Below, piece after piece: positions 27,852-37,720 of a stretch of DNA of 64,000 bases; the stretch's first letter is position 1, and each line of letters opens with the position of its first letter. Below the pieces are notes generated by a model that was not told where the DNA came from, did not search any database, and was given only the letters and a program-made list of their open reading frames with translations. The position numbers and the translations under genes are program-made. The DNA lies in assembly GCA_964510955.1 (NCBI GenBank), contig CAZEDW010000015.1, forward strand, positions 1 through 64,000, in the 5' to 3' direction. The stretch comes from JAFLCM01 sp964510955. Its GTDB lineage: Bacteria > Planctomycetota > Phycisphaerae > Phycisphaerales > UBA1924.

Positions 27852-27963
27852 AGCCGGGTTCGGGTCGGCGGCGCGTCTGATGAGCTTGGGACGCGCTGGC
27901 CGGTGTTCGCGGTGGAACCCCGGGGTTCCTGCCCGGTACAGTCTGGCCCAGTCCTTGGCCCGC

Positions 27964-28692
27964 ATGAACCACGCCGCTGCTCATCCTGATGCCGTGAAGA
28001 CCGCGGCCGCCGCGTGCGAGCTGCGGGGGGTGCGCAAGGTGTATTACAAGCCCGACGGGTCGGTGCTGGTGGAGGCGCTGCGGGGCGTTGACCTGGTGAT
28101 CCCGCGGGGGCAGTACACAGCGATCATGGGGCCGTCGGGGTCGGGCAAGTCGACGCTGATGAACCTCCTGGGCTGCCTGGATCAGCCAACGGACGGGGCG
28201 TATCTGCTCGACGGGCAGGACGTGGCGGTGATGAGCGACGAGGAGCTGAGCGACTACCGGGGGCGGAAGATCGGGTTCGTGTTCCAGGCGTTCAACCTGA
28301 TCAGCCAACTGAAGGTTGAGGACAACGTGGAGGTGCCGCTGTTCTACCAGGGGGTCCCGAAGCCGGAACGTCAACGCCGTGCGCGGGGGGCGCTGGACGC
28401 GGTGGGGCTGGGCGACCGGATGGGGCACCGGCCGGCGGAGCTGTCGGGCGGTCAGCAGCAGCGGGCGGCGATCGCGCGGGCGCTGGTGACCGAGCCGGTG
28501 GTGCTGATGGCCGACGAGCCGACGGGGAACCTCGACAGCGCCACGGGGCTGGCGATCCTCTCGCTGTTCGAGAGCCTGCACGCGCGGGGGATGACGATCA
28601 TCATGGTGACGCACGACGACCGGATCGCCGAGCGGTGCCAGCGCGTGGTCCGGCTGCGGGACGGGCTGGTGGAGTCGGACGTTTTCAGGTAG
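27964..28692 (+). CDS. ABC transporter ATP-binding protein, MacB/LolD type
   Basis: The 242-residue ATPase has Walker A GPSGSGKST, the LolD/MacB-type Q-loop region VFQAFNLI, signature LSGGQQQR, Walker B VVLMADEPTGNLDS and H-loop THDD. This subclass works with FtsX-like permeases on lipoproteins, peptides or macrolides. No permease gene lies next to it; the following gene is a kinase and the preceding one a flippase-like protein. The partner is therefore encoded elsewhere. The ATG at 27964 is chosen over longer starts because conserved sequence begins 20 codons later. Confidence 0.92.
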   Translation: MNHAAAHPDAVKTAAAACELRGVRKVYYKPDGSVLVEALRGVDLVIPRGQYTAIMGPSGSGKSTLMNLLGCLDQPTDGAYLLDGQDVAVMSDEELSDYRGRKIGFVFQAFNLISQLKVEDNVEVPLFYQGVPKPERQRRARGALDAVGLGDRMGHRPAELSGGQQQRAAIARALVTEPVVLMADEPTGNLDSATGLAILSLFESLHARGMTIIMVTHDDRIAERCQRVVRLRDGLVESDVFR

Positions 28693-28874
28693 GTCGCCCG
28701 GGAGGACGGCGCCGAAGTGGCTTGCGACGCTGCGGCGTGAGCAGAGATTCCGCGGCACCGGGGCGGCGGGGCCGACGGGCGCGGGGTGATTCCGACCTAT
28801 GCGAGGATATGTAAACTTCCTGGGGTGCCCGGCGATTACGTGTCCGGGCGGATCGGTCACCCACGGAGTCGCGG

Positions 28875-31205
28875 ATGGACCACACCTCGGAGGGCGACTT
28901 CCCCACGGCGGACTCCCCGGCCGGAGCGTCCGCCAGCGGCGCGTTGTTCGGGCGGGGGCGCGGGCTCTCGGCGGGCGCCCTGGGGATCGTGTCGCGTCTG
29001 TCCGAGGGCGTGCCCGGGTTCCGCGTGCTTCGCGAGATCGGTGTCGGCGGGATGGGCACCGTCTTCGAGGCGGAGCAGGCTTCGCCGCGCCGTGTTGTTG
29101 CTCTCAAGGTGATGAACCCGGGGAGCACTGCGCCGGATGCGATCCGTCGGTTCCAGCAGGAAGCGGAGATTCTCGGAGGCCTGCGGCACCCGTGCATCGC
29201 CCAGGTCTATCAGGCCGGGGTGCTGGAGGTGGCGGAGGCCGGCGCCGTGACGCGGGTCCCGTACTTCGCGATGGAGATGGTGCCGGGCGGGTCTCCGCTG
29301 ACCACGTACGCGGGCGGGCGGGGGCTGGGCACGCGGGCGCGCGTGGAGCTGCTGGTCCGCGTGTGCGAGGCGGTCCAGCACGCCCATGATCGGGGCGTTA
29401 TCCACCGCGATCTGAAGCCGACCAACGTCCTCGTGGGCAGCGACGGGGCGCCGAAGGTGATCGACTTCGGTGTGGCGCGGGCGGTGGGCGCGGCGCCGCT
29501 GGTTGATTCGATGCACACGGCGGAGGGCGCCGTGATCGGCACGCTCGCGTACATGAGCCCCGAGCAGATCGAGCACGGGAGCGCCTCCGCGGACGCGCGG
29601 AGCGATGTCTATGCACTGGGTGTGATGTTGTTCGAGCTGCTGTGCGACAAGCGCCCGGTCGACCTCACGGGTGTTGGATTGGCACGGGCCGCGGCGATGG
29701 TGAAGGCCTCGTCGCTCACCCACCCCAGTTCGCACAACCACGGGGTCGACGGCGAGCTGGACGCCGTGTGCGCTCGGGCGCGCGCGGTGGACCCGGCGGG
29801 GCGGTACCGGTCGCCGGGCGAACTGAGCGCGGACCTGCGGCGCTGGCTGGGCGGTGAGCGGGTGCTGGCGCGGCGTGTGCACGGGCTGTGGGCGGCGGGC
29901 CACGGCCTGCGGCGGGTGGCGCGGGCGCACCGATGGGTGTCGCTTGCGGCGGTCTGGGCGGCGGCTGCTGCCGGCGCCAACTGGCCCGCGCGCCCTGTCG
30001 CGAACCCGATCGGGGCAGGGTTCGAGCGGGTGGTGGGACGTCTGGCTTCGTCGTCGCTCCCGGCCCCCAATCTCGGCGCGGAGCGGCTGGTGGGCGTACG
30101 CGGAGAGAAGGACCTGCAATCGGCCGGCGCGGCGCTGGGGCGTGACCGGGGCGAGCTCTCGGAGGCGGGTGGCTTGCGCCCGTTGTTCGCGGGCTGCATC
30201 CGGAGGCTCGTCCACGCGGGCGTGAAGGCGATCGGCGTGGACTATGTGCTGGCGGGCGAAACAAGATTCGACGGCGAACTGGTCGGCGCCATCAACGAGG
30301 CCCGCGCGGCCAATGTCGACGTGGTGCTGGCGTCGGACAACTGGGCGCCGGAAGACGGCGGCCCGCCGCTGGCACCCGGGCTCCGGGGGATCGTGCGCTG
30401 GGGGGGCAACACGGCGCGCCTGGGCGACGGCCTGCCGCAGATGGAGGTGGCGGTGGAGAATCCCGGGGCGGAGGGCGTGCCCGGGTTTTCACTCGCCTGC
30501 GCGGCGGCGCTGCAGAGCCCGGGCGCGTGGGTCACGGTCCGTATCGCTCCTTCGGGAGAGTTCATTGACGTCTCGCACTGGCGGGCCAGCGGCACGGTTC
30601 CGGGGGCCCGGGTCGCGGCCGGTTCGCCCACGCGGGTGCCGGTGAGCTTCGTCCGCGACGAGGGCGAGGACGACGCGCTGCGCGGGATCGGGGCGGGCGC
30701 ACGGACGGCGATCGTGCTGCTTTCGCCTCCGGGCGAAGCGGAAATGAGACGCGCGACCATCGACCTTGCGGCTGCACTGACCATGCCCGCGTCGGAACTC
30801 GCCGAAGCGGTGGGGGGGCGCCTGGTGGTCATCGGGTCTGTTCCCCTCACGGCGGACGCGGACGCGGCGGATTGGTTCGAGCTGCCGGGGGGTCGACGCA
30901 TGTTCGGAGCCGAGGCCCGCCTCGCCGCCGCGGCGATGCTGAGGCAGCGGGTCGGACTGCTGCTCCCGACATGGGAGGTGCAAGCTGGGTTCGACGCGGC
31001 GTGGGCGCTGGCGGGCACGGTGCTCGGGGTGGTGTTCACAAGCTGGAGGCGGACACTGGTGGCGGGGGTGCTGGCGGCGGCGGTGTGCGTCGGCATCGGC
31101 GTGGTCGCAGTGAGCGGCGGGTTGCTCCTCAACCCGGCGGTGGCGATGCTCGGGCTGTTGTTTGGGCTGGGTTTGGGGCGGTGCCTGCTCGGTGGGTTGC
31201 GCTGA
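28875..31205 (+). CDS. Serine/threonine protein kinase with CHASE2-like sensor
   Basis: The 776-residue protein has an N-terminal Hanks-type kinase: glycine loop IGVGGMGTVFEAE (about 55-67), Lys78 in VALKV, catalytic Asp179 in HRDLKPTN, Asp197 in DFG, and SPEQ as the activation-loop end. A weak hydrophobic segment near 360 leads into an extracytoplasmic region resembling CHASE2 (LVHAGVKAIGVDYVLAGETRFDGELVGAI), and two to three helices close the protein. The order kinase-TM-CHASE2-TM fits a transmembrane sensor kinase with the kinase in the cytosol. All catalytic residues are present. The ligand is unknown. Confidence 0.85.
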   Translation: MDHTSEGDFPTADSPAGASASGALFGRGRGLSAGALGIVSRLSEGVPGFRVLREIGVGGMGTVFEAEQASPRRVVALKVMNPGSTAPDAIRRFQQEAEILGGLRHPCIAQVYQAGVLEVAEAGAVTRVPYFAMEMVPGGSPLTTYAGGRGLGTRARVELLVRVCEAVQHAHDRGVIHRDLKPTNVLVGSDGAPKVIDFGVARAVGAAPLVDSMHTAEGAVIGTLAYMSPEQIEHGSASADARSDVYALGVMLFELLCDKRPVDLTGVGLARAAAMVKASSLTHPSSHNHGVDGELDAVCARARAVDPAGRYRSPGELSADLRRWLGGERVLARRVHGLWAAGHGLRRVARAHRWVSLAAVWAAAAAGANWPARPVANPIGAGFERVVGRLASSSLPAPNLGAERLVGVRGEKDLQSAGAALGRDRGELSEAGGLRPLFAGCIRRLVHAGVKAIGVDYVLAGETRFDGELVGAINEARAANVDVVLASDNWAPEDGGPPLAPGLRGIVRWGGNTARLGDGLPQMEVAVENPGAEGVPGFSLACAAALQSPGAWVTVRIAPSGEFIDVSHWRASGTVPGARVAAGSPTRVPVSFVRDEGEDDALRGIGAGARTAIVLLSPPGEAEMRRATIDLAAALTMPASELAEAVGGRLVVIGSVPLTADADAADWFELPGGRRMFGAEARLAAAAMLRQRVGLLLPTWEVQAGFDAAWALAGTVLGVVFTSWRRTLVAGVLAAAVCVGIGVVAVSGGLLLNPAVAMLGLLFGLGLGRCLLGGLR

Positions 31206-31316
31206 ATCGAGAGCTTGGGAAAAAGTATGAACTCTGGCGCACGACGCACCGGGTAGTTTCTCCCTGAGCGAAGATCGGTTAGCTTTGCACTCCGTCAGTG
31301 CCCCAGGAGAACTCAC

Positions 31317-32003
31317 ATGAGGACCTTGCGTACGTCAGTTGAGAGCGTGCTTGCCATGACGGTCGCGTTGTCGCTGCCGGTTCTTCTGATTGGTTGCGCC
31401 GGGGACAAGTACGCCGCGGGGGCGAAGGGTCCGCGCAGCTTGAAATGGACCGCCAGTGCCTCCGGCGCTGATGCGGCGGTTGTGTACCAGTTCTCGGGCG
31501 CCGGCAATGAGGCCGCGGTGCTCGACAGGCGTGACGCCACGCGCAAGCAGGCGGACGCGACGATCAACACGACCAACGACGGGTTTGTCGTGGAGGACGG
31601 TTGGGGCTCGACGTACCTGACGCGCCGGGTGTATATCACGCCGCCGCGGGTCACGCTGGGGCCGCGGGCCGGGGGCATGTTCAACAGCCCGGTGGAGTAT
31701 TACGTGTTCTCAGCTCCAAGCTCGCCTTCGAGCCCCGGGGGGCCGCCACGGCTGACGCGGCAGGTCGTCAACGGACCGTCGAGTCAGCTCGACATCCAGG
31801 TGACACTGGACAATCCGGAGCAGGGTCAGACGTCCAAGACGATCAGGCCCGGCGAGTACGTCGAGATCACCGACGCGGACGGCGACGGAGCGGACGAGAT
31901 CTCGAATCCTCAGACGATCGGCCTGGTGGCCGACCCCGGCAAGCTCAAGGAGCCGTACAAGACGATCATCGGGCGTGCCCACGCGGCGCTGGGCAAGCCC
32001 TGA
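31317..32003 (+). CDS. Lipoprotein of unknown function
   Basis: The 228-residue protein has a signal peptide ending in a lipobox (LLIGC, Cys27), so it is probably acylated and anchored to a membrane facing the periplasm. The mature part is beta-rich, with SLKWTASASGADAAVVYQFSG and a C-terminal ITDADGDGADEI loop that could bind calcium. No family is recognised. AGGAG lies six bases before the ATG. It stands alone between the kinase gene and purM. Confidence 0.65.
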   Translation: MRTLRTSVESVLAMTVALSLPVLLIGCAGDKYAAGAKGPRSLKWTASASGADAAVVYQFSGAGNEAAVLDRRDATRKQADATINTTNDGFVVEDGWGSTYLTRRVYITPPRVTLGPRAGGMFNSPVEYYVFSAPSSPSSPGGPPRLTRQVVNGPSSQLDIQVTLDNPEQGQTSKTIRPGEYVEITDADGDGADEISNPQTIGLVADPGKLKEPYKTIIGRAHAALGKP

Positions 32004-32080
32004 TCGGGCGGGCCGAGCGCCGTGCGGCGGCCCGGAGTTGATTGATCGCCGGCGAGGTTGCTCCGGGTATCCTGCCCGCC

Positions 32081-33190
32081 ATGGCCCGGCGAAAACCCGA
32101 CAAGAGGTCCACGAATCGCGCCCCGTTGTCTTACGCCGCCTCCGGCGTGGACATTCACGAGGGCGACCGGTTCGTTGACATGATCAAGGCGCACGTGCGC
32201 AGGACGCACGGGCCGCGGGTGGTCGGCGGGTTCGGGGGCTTCGCGGGGCTGTTCCGGCTGGATTTCAATGAATCGCTGTTCAAGCGGAACTACAAGGAGC
32301 CGGTGCTGGTGGCGTGCACCGACGGGGTGGGGACCAAGGTGAAGCTGGCGACGGACATGGGCGTGTACGACACGATCGGGATCGACCTGGTGGCGATGAG
32401 CGTGAACGACATGGTGGTCGAGGCCGCCGAGCCGCTGATTTTCCTGGATTACATCGCCTGCGCAAAGCTGGTGCCCGAGACGCTGGAGCGGGTGGTGGCG
32501 GGGATCGCGGGGGCGTGCAAGGAGGTGGGGGCGGCGCTCTTGGGCGGCGAGACGGCGGAGATGCCGGACGTGTACCCGCCGGGGGAGATCGACCTGGCGG
32601 GGTTCGCGGTCGGGGTGGTGGAGCTCTCGCGGGCGACGGACCCGGCGCGGGTGGAGCCGGGGGACCTGGTGATCGGCCTCGAATCCGACGGCGTGCACAG
32701 CAACGGATACTCGCTGGTGCGCAAAGTTGTGTCGCACGCCGGGCTGGACCTGAAGAGGGTCTACAAGGAACTCGACCCCAAACGGACGTTGGGCGAGGTG
32801 CTGCTCATGCCGACGCGGCTCTACGCCAAGCCGATCGTCAAGCTGCTGCGGACGTACACGGTGAAGAAGGTGGTGACGGGGATGGCCCACATCACCGGCT
32901 CGGGGCTGGCGGCGAACCTTGAGCGGGCGCTGCACAAGAAGGTGGACGCGGTGCTGGATGAATCGAAGTGGACGCCGCATCCGGTGTTCCCGTTCCTCCA
33001 GCGGCACGGCGGCATCTCGGACGCGGAGATGCGGGACGTGTTCAACATGGGGATCGGGTTCTGCCTGATCGTGCGCCCGAGCTTCGCGACGTCGATCGTG
33101 AAGCAGTTGAAGCGGTGGGGAGAGCGGCCGCGCGTGATCGGGGAGGTGGTTCGGGGGACGGGCAAGGCGCGGGTGATTCAAAGCTCTTGA
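32081..33190 (+). CDS. purM: Phosphoribosylformylglycinamidine cyclo-ligase
   Basis: The 369-residue protein has the purM pattern: YAASGVDIHEGDRFVDMIK, VVGGFGGFAGLF, ACTDGVGTKVKLA, IGIDLVAMSVNDMVVEAAEPLIFLDYIA, ALLGGETAEMPDVY, LESDGVHSNGYSLVR and ITGSGLAANLERAL. It closes the imidazole ring to make aminoimidazole ribotide in de novo purine synthesis, in the cytosol. Length and motifs are complete. The ATG at 32081 sits about 20 residues before the first motif. No other pur gene is adjacent. Confidence 0.95.
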   Translation: MARRKPDKRSTNRAPLSYAASGVDIHEGDRFVDMIKAHVRRTHGPRVVGGFGGFAGLFRLDFNESLFKRNYKEPVLVACTDGVGTKVKLATDMGVYDTIGIDLVAMSVNDMVVEAAEPLIFLDYIACAKLVPETLERVVAGIAGACKEVGAALLGGETAEMPDVYPPGEIDLAGFAVGVVELSRATDPARVEPGDLVIGLESDGVHSNGYSLVRKVVSHAGLDLKRVYKELDPKRTLGEVLLMPTRLYAKPIVKLLRTYTVKKVVTGMAHITGSGLAANLERALHKKVDAVLDESKWTPHPVFPFLQRHGGISDAEMRDVFNMGIGFCLIVRPSFATSIVKQLKRWGERPRVIGEVVRGTGKARVIQSS

Positions 33191-33364
33191 GTCCGCGGCC
33201 GGCTCGCGTCTGAAGCGGTGGCCTGTCCCGGGTGACCCCGCGAGAGGGAGCGGATTGGCCGAAAGATTGGCCGGGCGACCCCAGGCTGAGTGTGGAACCA
33301 GTCGAGTTCCAGGGCGTTTCAGTGGGCATGCCTCAAGTTGGGCCCTCCAGGAGTTCCCGGACCA

Positions 33365-33393
33365 TTGATTGCACCCCCCCGATGCTGTAGCGT
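33365..33393 (+). promoter_or_regulatory. Weak candidate promoter of the GH13 gene
   Basis: TTGATT (33365-33370) and TAGCGT (33388-33393) are 17 bases apart. A start near 33400 would leave the GTG at 33403 almost leaderless but give the ATG at 33433 a normal leader, which favours the ATG. Matches to consensus are modest. Confidence 0.3.
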
Positions 33394-33432
33394 TTCACCG
33401 CCGTGAAATACCGCCAGAACCCAAATCGTCGC

Positions 33433-36033
33433 ATGAACCGCCCGGTCGCATGCCTTGTTCCTGCTCTCGCCATCGGGTTGCTGGGGATCGGGATCGGCGC
33501 CCCCCGCGCGGGGGCGCAGCAGTTCCTCAGCTCGCCGGTCGCCGACGAGGTGATGTACCAGATCATGCCCATCGCGTGGCGTGATTCCAACAACGACACC
33601 AACCGGTTCGGCGACTTCGGCGGGCTGACCGCGTCGCTCGACTATCTCCAGTCGCTGGGCATCACCGGCGTGTGGATCAACCCGATCTTTCCTTCGGTCG
33701 CCTATCACGGCTATCACCACGGGCAGGCGGACCTGGTCGATTCGGACTTCGGCACCCAGCAGCAGTTCCTCGACTTTGTCACCGCCGCCAAGGCGCGCGG
33801 GATCAAGGTGTACCTCGACTTCGTTGTGTACGGCGTGGCTACCAACACCGTCTACTACACCAACTCGTTCAACAACCCGGCGAGTATCTACGACACGTGG
33901 ATGGCGTACACCAACGCCGCCAACACGCAGTACAGCGGGACGTCGTACACCACCTGGAACGGATCGAGCGTCAACTTCATTGAGTGGGACCTTCGCACCG
34001 CGGCGTGCCGCGACCAAGTGACGGCGTGGGCCCGCAAGTGGCTCGACCCCAATAACGACGGCGTGCCGGATGACGGCATCGCGGGGTACAGGTTTGACCA
34101 CTGCCTCGTCAACAACGACCACGGCCCGGGCGGGTGGGGCTACAACCTTGACACGTTCTGGACGCCGTTCTTCGCGTCGCTGCGCCAGCTCAAGCCCGAC
34201 GTGTTCCTGTTCGGTGAGCAGGCCGACTGGGGCACGCGCGGCACGGAGTTCCTCTCGCAGTTCGACGCGATGTTCACGATGCCGCTGATGTTCGCCGAGC
34301 GCTCGGCGTTCCTGAACGAGAGCGCCTCGGGCTTGATCAGCGAGGCCGAGGCGAGCTACGCGGCGGCGTCCACCCTGACGCGAGGCACGTTTCTGGGGAT
34401 CGTGAACAACCACGACAACAACCGCCTCGCTTCGACCATCGGGGCCGACACGGCGGGCACGATCGACAAGGGGCGCCCCGCCGCGGCGTCGCTGCTACTG
34501 GGGCCGTTCACGCCCGTGATTTACTACGGCGACGAGATCGGCATGAAGGGCGTGAAGGGCAACTGGGGATCGGACGCCAACGACTGCCCGATGCGCGAGC
34601 CTTTCAAGTGGCTCACCAACGCCGGCGCACCCATGAGCAACTACTTCGTGCTCAACAGCTCGGCGTACAACAACCGCTACGAGCGCAACGCCGACGGGCG
34701 GAGCGTGCAGGAGCAGCAGGGGGTTAACGGCAGCCTGCTGGAGACGTACCGCACACTGATCGCGCTGCGGAAGAACAACGCGGCCCTGCGCCGCGGGACG
34801 TACTCGACGGTGCCGTCGAGCGACGGGCGGGTGTGGTCGTTCGTGAGGCGGTATTCCCCGGTCGGCGGGCCGACCCAGACCTTGCTGGTAACGATCAACC
34901 TGTCCAGCGCCTCGCTGACGACGAACCTGAACCTCGGCGGGTTCACCCTGCCGCAGGGCGGATCAACCGTTACGGACCTGCAGACCGGCGCGACCCTCTC
35001 GAACATCACCGGCGCCACTCAGGCCGCCTATCCCGTCCCGCTCACGCGCTACCAGTACCGGGTCTTCACGGTTGATTTGACGCCGCCCGCGCCGCCGGTG
35101 AACAGGGTGGACGGCGTGGATATTCTCAACTCGCTCGCCGGAGCGCAGCTCAACACCGTCCAGGACACGCCCACCAACGTCGGCGACAACACCGCCGAGC
35201 TCGACCGGCTGATGGTGCGCGAGGAGTCTGACGGGCTGCTCATCGGCATCCCGGGCAACCTGGGCTCCGGCGCGGGGAACCTCGCGATCCTCATCGACTC
35301 CGCGGCCGGCGGGCAGATTTATCTCGATACGTCCAACCAGGTCCCGCCGCCAAACGGCCTGGCCCAGCTTACGGGCACGATTTTCGACACCGGCTTCGCC
35401 CCCGGCCACATGTTCTTCCTCAATGTCAGCGGCTCCAATCTGTACTGCGACCAGCTCGCGCTGGCTCCGGGGAGCTGTGTCAAGACCTACCGCGGCACGA
35501 GCATCGTCAACAGCGGCAGCGGCCTGCTCTCGGGCGGTGTTCCGAACGCAGGCGTCCAGGCCGCACTGAATAACACCAACACCTCGGGGGTGACCGCGAG
35601 TTCGGCGGCCAACGCCGCGCTGGCAACGACCGGGTTGGAGATGTTCGTCCCCTACAGCGTGCTGGGCCTGGGCGCCCCGCCGTGCGGCACGCTGAAGGTG
35701 GCGGCGTTCATCAGCCGCTCGACCGGGTCGATCACCAACCAGTTCCTGCCTGGCTTGCAGGGTCGCACCAGCGACATCGGCATCGCGACCGACCTGACAA
35801 CGATTTCGGGCACCCAGCACGCGACGGTGGCGGCGCCGCCGTCGTGCACACCGCCCTGCCCGGCGGACATCAACGGTTCCGGCGCCATCGACACGGCGGA
35901 CCTGACGGTGCTGCTGGGGTTCTTCGGGAGCTCGGTAACGCCGGGGACGAATGGGGATGTCAACGGGGATGGGAGCGTGAATACGACGGACCTGACGCTG
36001 CTTTTGGCGGGGTTTGGGACGGCGTGCCCTTAG
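33433..36033 (+). CDS. Secreted GH13 alpha-amylase-family enzyme with C-terminal dockerin-like repeats
   Basis: The 866-residue protein has a signal peptide (to about residue 28, RAGAQ), a GH13 barrel, a beta domain, a module of about 280 residues of unknown fold and two EF-hand repeats (DINGSGAIDTADL, DVNGDGSVNTTDL) ending FGTACP. Catalytic residues are Asp222 (YRFDHC), Glu262 (FLFGEQ) and Asp328 (NNHDNNR). Conserved region I is altered: Asp129 is kept, but the usual Asn-His is Tyr133-Gly134. It probably cleaves or transfers alpha-glucans outside the cell. GTG at 33403 is an alternative start. Substrate specificity cannot be read. Confidence 0.88.
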   Translation: MNRPVACLVPALAIGLLGIGIGAPRAGAQQFLSSPVADEVMYQIMPIAWRDSNNDTNRFGDFGGLTASLDYLQSLGITGVWINPIFPSVAYHGYHHGQADLVDSDFGTQQQFLDFVTAAKARGIKVYLDFVVYGVATNTVYYTNSFNNPASIYDTWMAYTNAANTQYSGTSYTTWNGSSVNFIEWDLRTAACRDQVTAWARKWLDPNNDGVPDDGIAGYRFDHCLVNNDHGPGGWGYNLDTFWTPFFASLRQLKPDVFLFGEQADWGTRGTEFLSQFDAMFTMPLMFAERSAFLNESASGLISEAEASYAAASTLTRGTFLGIVNNHDNNRLASTIGADTAGTIDKGRPAAASLLLGPFTPVIYYGDEIGMKGVKGNWGSDANDCPMREPFKWLTNAGAPMSNYFVLNSSAYNNRYERNADGRSVQEQQGVNGSLLETYRTLIALRKNNAALRRGTYSTVPSSDGRVWSFVRRYSPVGGPTQTLLVTINLSSASLTTNLNLGGFTLPQGGSTVTDLQTGATLSNITGATQAAYPVPLTRYQYRVFTVDLTPPAPPVNRVDGVDILNSLAGAQLNTVQDTPTNVGDNTAELDRLMVREESDGLLIGIPGNLGSGAGNLAILIDSAAGGQIYLDTSNQVPPPNGLAQLTGTIFDTGFAPGHMFFLNVSGSNLYCDQLALAPGSCVKTYRGTSIVNSGSGLLSGGVPNAGVQAALNNTNTSGVTASSAANAALATTGLEMFVPYSVLGLGAPPCGTLKVAAFISRSTGSITNQFLPGLQGRTSDIGIATDLTTISGTQHATVAAPPSCTPPCPADINGSGAIDTADLTVLLGFFGSSVTPGTNGDVNGDGSVNTTDLTLLLAGFGTACP

Positions 36034-36096
36034 TCCGGCCGGGGCAATACGAACGGCCCACCCGCGTTGTTCCTATGGTGTTCGGGACGCCGCCCC

Positions 36097-37653
36097 ATGG
36101 GTACCGCCTCAGCCGCCCCTCCGACTGCCTCGCTCGCTCCGATCAAGAAATCGGCGTGGGGCTATGACACCGCGCGTCATTTGTTGCTCCGGGCCGGGTT
36201 CGGGGGGACGCCGTCGCAGTACCGGTTGCTCGCGGATTGGGGGCCGGAGAAGTCGGTCGATCACTTGCTGAACTACGAGCAGGTAAGGGCGGGGCACGCC
36301 GGGGGCGAAGACGATCAGGCCAAGGGATTCCGCTCCGACATCATGGAGCCGCTGTCGCCTGCCGAGCGGGAGCAGCTCAACCGGGCCCGCAAGGCGCAGG
36401 ACGAGGACACGCTCGCGAAGTTCCGGCTCGAGCGGCAGCGGCGCGAGCGCGAGGACCGCGAGCAGGTGCGGGCGATGCAGAAGTGGTGGCTCACGCGGAT
36501 GATCGAGACGCCACGCCCGCTGGAGGAGAAACTCACGCTCTTCTGGCACGGGCACTTCGCCACCAGCTACCGGACCATCGAGAACAGCTGGCACCAGTTC
36601 ACGCAGAACCAGTTGTTCCGCAAGCACGCCGTGGGGAGCTTCGCGGAGCTGCTGCGGGCGATCATCCGCGACCCGGCGATGATCAAGTACCTGGATAACG
36701 ATGAGTCGCGCAAGGACCACCCCAACGAGAACCTCGCCCGCGAGCTGATGGAGCTTTTCTCGCTCGGCGCCGGCAACTACAGCGAGAGCGACATCAAGGA
36801 GGGCGCCCGCACCCTTACCGGCTACAGCTTCGAGTACAACGACTTCAAGTTCCGCCAGTTCCAGCACGACGGCGGCAGCAAGTCGATCCTGGGGCGCAAG
36901 GGCGTCTTCGACGGCGACGACTTCGTCGAGATCATCCTCGCCCAGCCGGCGTGCTCGAAGTTCATCGCGGGTAAGCTGTACCGGTATTTCGTGAACGAGC
37001 AGCAGGGTGACTCCGCGCCGGCCCCCGGGAACCCCGGGGGCAAGCCGGGCGAGCAGGTGATCGCACAGATGGCGTCGGAGCTTTCGGGCGCGAACTACCA
37101 GCTCAAGCCGGTGCTGCGGAAGCTCCTCCTGAGCGAGCACTTCTACGACCCGGCGAACATGAACGCGCGGATCAAGAGCCCGGTCGAACTGCTGGTGGGG
37201 GCGGTGCGGACGCTGCGGACGCCGGTGCGCGACCTGGGCATCCTGAATGATGCGCTGGACCTGATGGGGCAGAATCTGTTTTTCCCGCCCAATGTCGCGG
37301 GCTGGGCGGGCGGGCGGACGTGGATCAACACGTCGACGCTGTTTGTGCGCCAGAACATCCTGAACTTCTTGATCACGGGCAAGACGCCGCGCGGCTATGA
37401 CCCGCTGGCGGACGTCGACCGCTACGACCCGCTGGTGCTTCTCGACGATCTGGCCAAGGTGTCGCCCGGTTCAGAGAAGGACCCGGCGGCGGTGAGCGAT
37501 TACCTGCTCCGCTTCACGCTCGGCGGGGAGGCGCAGGCCGAGCGACTAGCGGTGCTGCGCGATCATTTCGCCGCCTATGAAGGCGTGACGGTCGATTCGG
37601 TGTCCGGAGCGTTGTGCCTGATCGCGACCATGCCGGAGTATCAGCTTTGTTGA
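36097..37653 (+). CDS. DUF1800 protein
   Basis: The 518-residue protein has the DUF1800 core: WHGHFATSY, a long helical block, HPNENLARELMELFSLGAGNYSESDIKEGARTLTGY, and the C-terminal NVAGWAGGRTWINTSTL. It has a charged coiled-coil stretch at about 90-135 and no clear signal peptide. DUF1800 genes are almost always followed by a DUF1501 gene, as here, and the pair is abundant in planctomycetes. Function is unknown; export or surface roles are proposed by context. The ATG at 36097 is chosen. An earlier start adds ten residues. Confidence 0.88.
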   Translation: MGTASAAPPTASLAPIKKSAWGYDTARHLLLRAGFGGTPSQYRLLADWGPEKSVDHLLNYEQVRAGHAGGEDDQAKGFRSDIMEPLSPAEREQLNRARKAQDEDTLAKFRLERQRREREDREQVRAMQKWWLTRMIETPRPLEEKLTLFWHGHFATSYRTIENSWHQFTQNQLFRKHAVGSFAELLRAIIRDPAMIKYLDNDESRKDHPNENLARELMELFSLGAGNYSESDIKEGARTLTGYSFEYNDFKFRQFQHDGGSKSILGRKGVFDGDDFVEIILAQPACSKFIAGKLYRYFVNEQQGDSAPAPGNPGGKPGEQVIAQMASELSGANYQLKPVLRKLLLSEHFYDPANMNARIKSPVELLVGAVRTLRTPVRDLGILNDALDLMGQNLFFPPNVAGWAGGRTWINTSTLFVRQNILNFLITGKTPRGYDPLADVDRYDPLVLLDDLAKVSPGSEKDPAAVSDYLLRFTLGGEAQAERLAVLRDHFAAYEGVTVDSVSGALCLIATMPEYQLC

Positions 37654-37681
37654 CGGGGAGGGCGTGAGGCATCGAGGCATG

Positions 37682-37720
37682 AGTGCTGAGTGCCAAGTCC
37701 TGAGTCCTGAAGTCCTGATC
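37682..37720. repeat. Degenerate AGTGCC/AGTCCTGA repeats
   Basis: Short direct repeats (GAGTGC twice, then AAGTCCTGA-like units three times) fill part of the 190-base gap between the DUF1800 and DUF1501 genes. The gap is AT-richer than its flanks. A similar heptamer array lies at 58907. Confidence 0.55.
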
